Of a DNA stretch of 64,000 bases, positions 58,508 through 64,000 are shown piece by piece. Both the position numbers and the translations under genes were made by a program. The notes below the pieces were generated by a model that was not told the DNA's origin, made no database searches, and saw only the letters and a list, made by a program, of their open reading frames with translations. The DNA comes from Cryptomeria japonica (lineage: Eukaryota; Streptophyta; Pinopsida; Cupressales; Cupressaceae): positions 651,218,468 through 651,282,467 of the forward strand of contig NC_081409.1 in the NCBI RefSeq assembly GCF_030272615.1, given 5' to 3'. Position 1 is the first letter of the stretch; every line of letters starts with the position of its first letter.

Positions 58508-59052
58508 TCTTTGCATCAAATTATAATTCAAAGCCTTAATCTAATCAATATCAAAGAAAGAGAAAACAAACACGTGCATAAGAGAACACTAGATATACGT
58601 GGAAAACCCACATGGAAAAAACCACGGTGAGAAAAGCTATTCAGAAGATAAAAGTGAACAAATTTACATCTGTGTTAGGATTACAACCCAAGAAATCTGT
58701 AACCCTAAAAATATAATTTTATGCCTACAATGAAAAGAAATTCACTACTCCTTGAATCTCACACATTTATAGTAGAGGCAACAATCTTAGAATATCATGA
58801 ATAATTGAGGAATTTCCACCACAACACTTCTGCACCATCAACTACCTTAAGCTCATTGCACGTCTAGCAAACTTTTTGGACCAACCCAAATGTAGATACC
58901 TTTAGATCATTGCTTCGCGTATGCTTAAAGAATTTTTGTCCACACCAGTTATTAAACAGTTTTAAAACGACCAGGAATAGCAATGCGGAGCACAAGATAA
59001 CATCATATTTCTTTTAGCATAAATTTTGTATCATACTTTCATACTGTTAAAC

Positions 59053-59313
59053 TGTTGGGTATATGAAGCCCAATGGTCATATGACCATTCAACTTCCCCA
59101 AACTATTCATTTCACAACTGAATGTAGTTGTATAAATGACTAAGTGCAGTCATGTATGTTGTATGATTGTATATTGATTAATAGATGATTTCTCTGCTTG
59201 AGAGTGGATGTAAGTATTTGCCGAACCACTGTAAATCGTGTTTCATGTCTCATTCTTTAATTCTGTTTTTCTTTCATTGCTTTATGTTATTTATTTGCTC
59301 GATTTAAACTAAC
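59053..59313 (+). repeat. Short solo LTR (about 261 bp, candidate)
   Basis: It begins TGTTGGGTATATG, ends CTAACA, has TATAAAT at 59131 and the word GCCGAACCACTGTAAATC seen in many short plant copia LTRs. Flanks TAAAC and CAAAC differ at one base. No internal region is attached. Confidence 0.45.
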
Positions 59314-59930
59314 ACAAACAAAATTAAGATGGTGCAAACGAGCAAATATAATATACTTCATTCTAGATAGGCCATAAACAAAGTCTTGACATACAACGCT
59401 AGTGACCATACTTGCATTACACATCAAAACTTGATACTTGAACTGAGACATTATAGAGACACCATAGGCACGTCCACCCAACTGCAGGAGAAAACAAATA
59501 AGTGCACATAAATGCATAACATTTCCCAGATTGGTCTGACATTCAACCAAGCTATCTACATACTAAAATTACCAAAACCATCTATGACAACTCCACTGTC
59601 CTGGAAATAGAAAGATACATCGTTCCCAATACATACAAGCTAATTTCCAAACCATAGGTGCATATCTTCAACTATATAGAGATGTGGAGCATTTTCCTAT
59701 ACATTCAACAACATAACTTTCTGCATTTTTAATTCTTTTAACGAAATGTGAAGATTAAAATAACTTTGTAACATCAATTTGTTACATAGTAGTAGCTAGA
59801 GAGATTCATAATCGTTTACAACATGCTCAACATCATATTTCTAATCCTCATCTTAATATGTAGTCATGATATTTTTAATTCTCATCATAATACTTCTAAT
59901 CCCTATTTGATTATGTCATCACAATACTTC
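59314..59930. other. Spacer, nothing recognised
   Basis: The minus open frame at 59287-59550 has no known domain. Confidence 0.5.
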
Positions 59931-59935
59931 AAATC

Positions 59936-61000
59936 TGTTAGGACTCGGAGGCAACTGAGGGGGGGGGGTGAATCAGTTGTCTATAAATTTCAACCCAAAT
60001 ATACTTTAACCAAACTTAGTGCATAATACTGGTAAACCAAACTTAATGCCGGTAGACAGTGTAGCAGTTAATAACAGTACCGGTAAAGTTTAATGCATGA
60101 AACAAAAGACAAATAACATCCACAACACATAACACAGTTATTTGTACATGGAAACCCTGTAAGGGGAAAAACCATGGTGGGAAACCTTGCCCACAATTAG
60201 ATGATACTACTACAGATAATATGTGTGTACAAATGGGGTCTGCACATGCAGAAAGGCCAACTGCCTAGAGCTCATTACTCAATCACAAAATGGGAGTCAC
60301 ACTGACTACAATTGGATGATTAAATCCAATGATAATGTACTGCTCAAAATAGCATCTTCATATGCTGGATTTAGTACCGGTTAAGCTCTGATTGTCTTCC
60401 TCTACCTTCCTTGAATCTTCAAATGATGTCTGCGTGTATAGGTCTGCTTATATTCGCATATACCTTATTACAATCCCTTTTCCACTCTACTACATAATCT
60501 CACAAATGAGATCTTAGATATATAGCAAAACCTAAGATCAAACGTGTAGGTCGGCTCACTAAGATATCACAATAAAATCAATTATAAATGAATCAATATG
60601 CGATGCATGATGTCGGCTCAATGCATTTACAATAATAACCAATCAATAAAATATCTCCATAACGTGTCGTGCTGATCTGGAATAGATAATGCTTGCCAGT
60701 CCATAACCTAGACCGATTTGCTGGTAATAGCAAATATGCAAACTCGATTGTACCAATAATCAAATCACCAAAACCAAGTGTCCAAACAATGTCTTCGACA
60801 TAACCAAGTATTCTCCAGATGATAATAGATCATCCTTAGTGCTGGTGAACAATATAACCTGCTGGTGAACCAAATATCGGTGACTGTGCATAAGTCATTG
60901 AACATGCTGGTGAACATAACCAAAGATCTCCACAAGGATAAGTGTTGACAAGTGTTGACATCAATGACAAAACCAATACAACACATCCATAATACCAACA
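59936..61000 (-). repeat. Copia solo LTR, 1065 bp, with 5 bp target duplication AAATC
   Basis: Plus-strand ends are TGTTAGGACTCGG and AATACCAACA; the minus strand starts TGTTGGTATTATGG. AAATC flanks both sides (59931-59935, 61001-61005). The left half is clearly homologous to 23809-24300. There is no internal sequence or primer site beside it, so it is a solo LTR. Confidence 0.9.
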
Positions 61001-61119
61001 AAATCCTCATCTTAATATGTCTTTATAAATCCCACTCTTGCTAACAACAAGTATACACAATACCACCTTAGTTGGCCTCAAACAAGGCATCGTGAAATCA
61101 AGACATGACATGTAACTAT

Positions 61120-61616
61120 TGATCAGAAGAAAATTTGAAATATTTTTATATATTTATTTAGTTTTTCTATATTTTAGTAATTGTCAATTTTGAAGGCCTT
61201 CGGGGCATTTTCAGCCCTTGAAAGTTTGGCCTGTCCTGTTGAATGTTGTCGTAGGCAAGTTCTTGCATGACTTCACTCCTAACTCTTGGAGACCTTTCCA
61301 ATGAGTTAAACCACTCGTAATTTCGAGTCCCAAGCAGAAAGTTGTACGTAGTTAAAGTTGGGATAAAATTTCATATAGTTTTTTTGAAATTTTTGTAGTT
61401 TTCAGATTTTATTATGTAATAAACATATGTGACTATTGGGCTTCGATTCTCAAGGGGTTTATGTGACCCTTGGAATCTCATAAACTACTATATGTTGGAT
61501 TTTTGAATGGAATAGATCATTTTTTTTGGCTTGCTTCAATTCTGTGCTATCTTGTTCATCCACAATACTGCAGGTTCTCACTTAGGTGTTGTCGTCCGAA
61601 TCCATAATTCGGATCA
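61120..61616 (+). repeat. Ty3/gypsy 5' LTR (element D, left end uncertain)
   Basis: The right end CGGATCA lies just before the primer site. TGATCAGAAG at 61120 would give the matching inverted end TGATC..GATCA, but no second LTR is in the window to confirm it. Confidence 0.4.
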
Positions 61617-61617
61617 G

Positions 61618-61629
61618 TAGTATGAGAGC
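61618..61629 (+). other. Primer binding site, degraded tRNA-Met type (element D)
   Basis: TAGTATGAGAGC matches 10 of 12 bases of the standard site. Confidence 0.6.
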
Positions 61630-61643
61630 AAGTTCGCTCTTGT

Positions 61644-64000
61644 ATGTCATATCACACGCGATCAACATATCAAAGATTGGGGTTGGAATCAGACTACCTT
61701 CCTTTGAGATACATAAGATCGCAGATGGCTAAGTTGCAGACCGACGATGACATTAAAACGTTGGTTGCAGATGCACTAACAAAGCAACGAGAAGAAATGA
61801 TGGAGCAGTTCAAGCAGATGCTAGAAAGTCGTGGGTCACCTGCAAACCCACCATTCACAGGGTATACACCATTCAAGGTGCAAGTGAATTTCGATATACC
61901 CACCTTTTAAGGTAAGATAAATGCAGATGCTGTTGATGACTGGGTTTCAAAACTGGAAAGGTATTTCTCTGTCAACCAGTTCTCAGATGAAGAGAAAATA
62001 ACTTTCGCTCTTCTAAAAGCTGAAAATCATGTGAAAGATTCTTGGGAAGCGAAGTTAGCAACCAAGGTAGTAGAAACAGGCACTACTTCCATCTTTGATC
62101 AAAAACCCACATGGGGAGAGTTCATGGAGCACATAAAGGAAGAATATTTTCCTATAGATACATATGAATAAACATATATGTAGTGGCAATTGCTTCGACA
62201 GAAAAAAGACCAAACTGTTAAAGAATATACCAATTTGTTTCATGCTTTAACAACAAAACTTGGCATCAAAGATTGTGAGAAGCACCGGGTTTTAAAATAT
62301 CAGAGTGGACTCCATAGGTATATGCAAACCGAAATGGAGTTCTTGAACGTAGAGACTTTACCTAGTGCATATAAATTTGCTACAAAAATTGAGGAGAAAT
62401 TCAAATAGAAAGGAAGGAGGGATAACTTCGCAAATAACAGATGGAAGAGTGAAGGTAGCAAAACTACGTGGAAACAAACCTCCAAGGAATCTTCTCCCAA
62501 TTCACCAACGAAAAAGGCATGGGGTATGAAGAAGACGCAAGAAAATAATAAAAGAACCATAAAAAGTTTAATGATGGAGACACATGAGGATAAGGAAGAA
62601 CCTCAGGTGGCAGAATCTTGCCCAAAAGAAAGTCATGAACAAATCATTGAGCCTGATCCATATGCAACGACAGCTTCTACAAAGGTATTGCCTTGGGAGG
62701 ATGAGGAGAGATTGTTTCACTCACAGATTTGGGTCGGAGGAAAAGCCCTGCACTTTATTGTTGATAGTGGAAGTCAAAAGAACCTGATATCAACAGAGAC
62801 CATGAAAAGATTGAATTTGAAAACAACAACACATCCGTAACCCTATTCTATGGGATGGGTAAGTCAAGGGAGAGATATCCAAGTGCACCAACAGTGTCGC
62901 ATTTGCTACTTTATAAAGCCTTTTAAAGATTAAGTAATCTATGATGTGGCTCCTTTAGATGTTTGTGACGTTTTGTTGGGACAACCATATATGTACCAGC
63001 ACCATGGTGTTTATGAATCCAGACCTTGTAGCGTGACAATCAGATTAGGTGAGCAGAAATACCGAATACCAGAGGTAAGCCCCGCATAGACTACCTCTTT
63101 GATTAGTGCTAAGCAATGTAGGAGGTTGGTTGCCAAAACAGGAACATTCATATTATTAATGATTCGTTCTGAAGAAGAAAGGAAGTTTGTATATAATTCC
63201 ACTACCATCACAAACACCACAACACAACAGAAAAAATTAATGGACCAAATTTTGATTAAGTATGAGAATTTGTTTAAGTTGCCAACTGGGGTCCCTACAC
63301 ACTGCGAAGTAAGACACACTATTGATTTGATACCAGGAACTTCATTGCCTAATGAACGAGTCTATCGTAGATCAGTATTAGAAAATGATAAAATTAAGAG
63401 GCAAATACAAGAATTGATTGAGAAAGGACATATTCGTCCAAGTGCATCACCTTGTGGCAGTCCCATTGTTCTGGGAAAGAAAAAGGAGATGGAACTTGGA
63501 GACTTTGTATTGACTATAGGGCCTTGAACAAAATTTCAGACAAAATAAGGTATCCACTTCCCCGAATAGATGACCTCTCGGACCAGCTTAGAGGGGCCCG
63601 ATTCTTCACAAAAATTGATTTGAAATCGGGATATTATCAAGTACCAATTGACTCAGCTGATGTGTGGAAGACAACTTTCAAATCTAAAGAGGGATTGTTT
63701 GAGTGGCTAGTGATGCCTTTTGGTCTAACAAATGCCCCAGCGACATTGATGAGAATGATGAATGATGTACTCAGGCCATTCATTGATTCTTTTGTGGTGG
63801 TATATCTAGATGACATACTCATCTTCAGCAAAACTTCGGATGAACATTTGCAACATGTGGAAAAAATTCTCTCAACTTTACAAGATCATGGGCTTTATGC
63901 AAACAAAGAAAAGTGCTCCTTTGGTATGCAGAGTATCAGAGACTTGGGATATGTTATTGACAGTGAGGGTGTCCATGTTGACCCGGAGAAGATACAAGTA
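61644..64000 (+). pseudogene. Ty3/gypsy gag-pol relic (element D), runs off the window
   Basis: A single frame from MSYHTRSTYQRLG carries gag (INADAVDDWVSKLERYF, TVKEYTNLFHAL), a Lys-rich linker, a protease with the D-S-G triad kept (62763-62771) and the GQPYMYQHHGVYESRP block, then RT with KIDLKSGYYQV and YLDD (63803-63814). RT continues past 64000. Stops lie at 61909 and near 62169, 62178, 62406, 62838, 62932 and 63089, most explicable as CAA/CAG to TAA/TAG. A small insertion near 63489 shifts the frame before the RT. No CCHC knuckle is visible between gag and protease. It differs clearly from elements A, B and C. Confidence 0.9.

Larger units (their letters stand above)
57579..58990 (-). 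repeat. Copia-type LTR remnant, interrupted by a MITE
   Basis: It starts TGTTGAACACAAGG on the plus strand, carries the GAGGGGTGAATCAAC signature near 57611, and after the MITE a word like ACCACGGTGAGAAAAGC (58620), as in the other copia LTRs. The right boundary is uncertain. No primer site is next to it. Confidence 0.5.

Noticed and set aside
58247-58531. Pro/Arg-rich open frames on both strands
   Set aside because: They lie in the GGGGACG field of the MITE and reflect its base composition.

Overview
This 64 kb window looks like repeat-dense nuclear DNA of a large-genome plant. The retroelement families (Ty1/copia, Ty3/gypsy with a chromodomain, L1-type LINE, hAT), the tRNA-Met type primer sites and the absence of any clear host gene fit a gymnosperm or other large-genome plant; the species cannot be named from the sequence. 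No bacterial, organellar, rRNA or CRISPR feature was seen.

Left part (1-23.8 kb): a decayed three-exon hAT transposase with its right terminal repeat at 2499; a non-coding LTR-like unit carrying two tandem arrays (about 3.4-7.7 kb); a gypsy LTR, primer site and gag stump (7702-9312) cut by AT-rich sequence that includes an antisense gypsy LTR (to 12152) and a palindromic cluster; a copia LTR, primer site and gag (12369-14627); a small non-autonomous element (16735-19768) whose right LTR has been hit by an 798 bp solo LTR; and a copia gag/protease relic with a duplicated zinc knuckle (22.4-23.3 kb).

Centre (23.8-42.6 kb): a copia gag/protease relic boxed in by two LTR halves, then a three-layer nest. 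An L1 ORF1 on the minus strand was split by a 7.9 kb LTR element (27348-42108, target duplication AGAAT), whose left LTR was later hit by a 6.8 kb copia element (27583-34413, target duplication GGGAT). The middle layer is the most unusual item. It has LTRs, a primer site and a polypurine tract but no recognisable protease, integrase or reverse transcriptase. It encodes a coiled-coil Gag-like protein with five CCHC knuckles and a separate reading frame of about 1,120 codons of unknown function.

Right part (42.6-64 kb): an L1 ORF2 relic (plus strand), a gypsy element (45904-50715) that stops inside integrase at another LTR start, an antisense gypsy integrase/chromodomain end (51474-52823), AT-rich DNA with a diverged 0.5 kb duplication, an LTR remnant hit by a hAT-type MITE with a perfect 8 bp target duplication (57644-58499), two solo LTRs, and the start of a further gypsy element running off the window.

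All coding sequence seen belongs to mobile elements and nearly all of it is broken. Nonsense codons are mostly explicable as C-to-T or G-to-A changes, as expected for methylated, silenced repeats.
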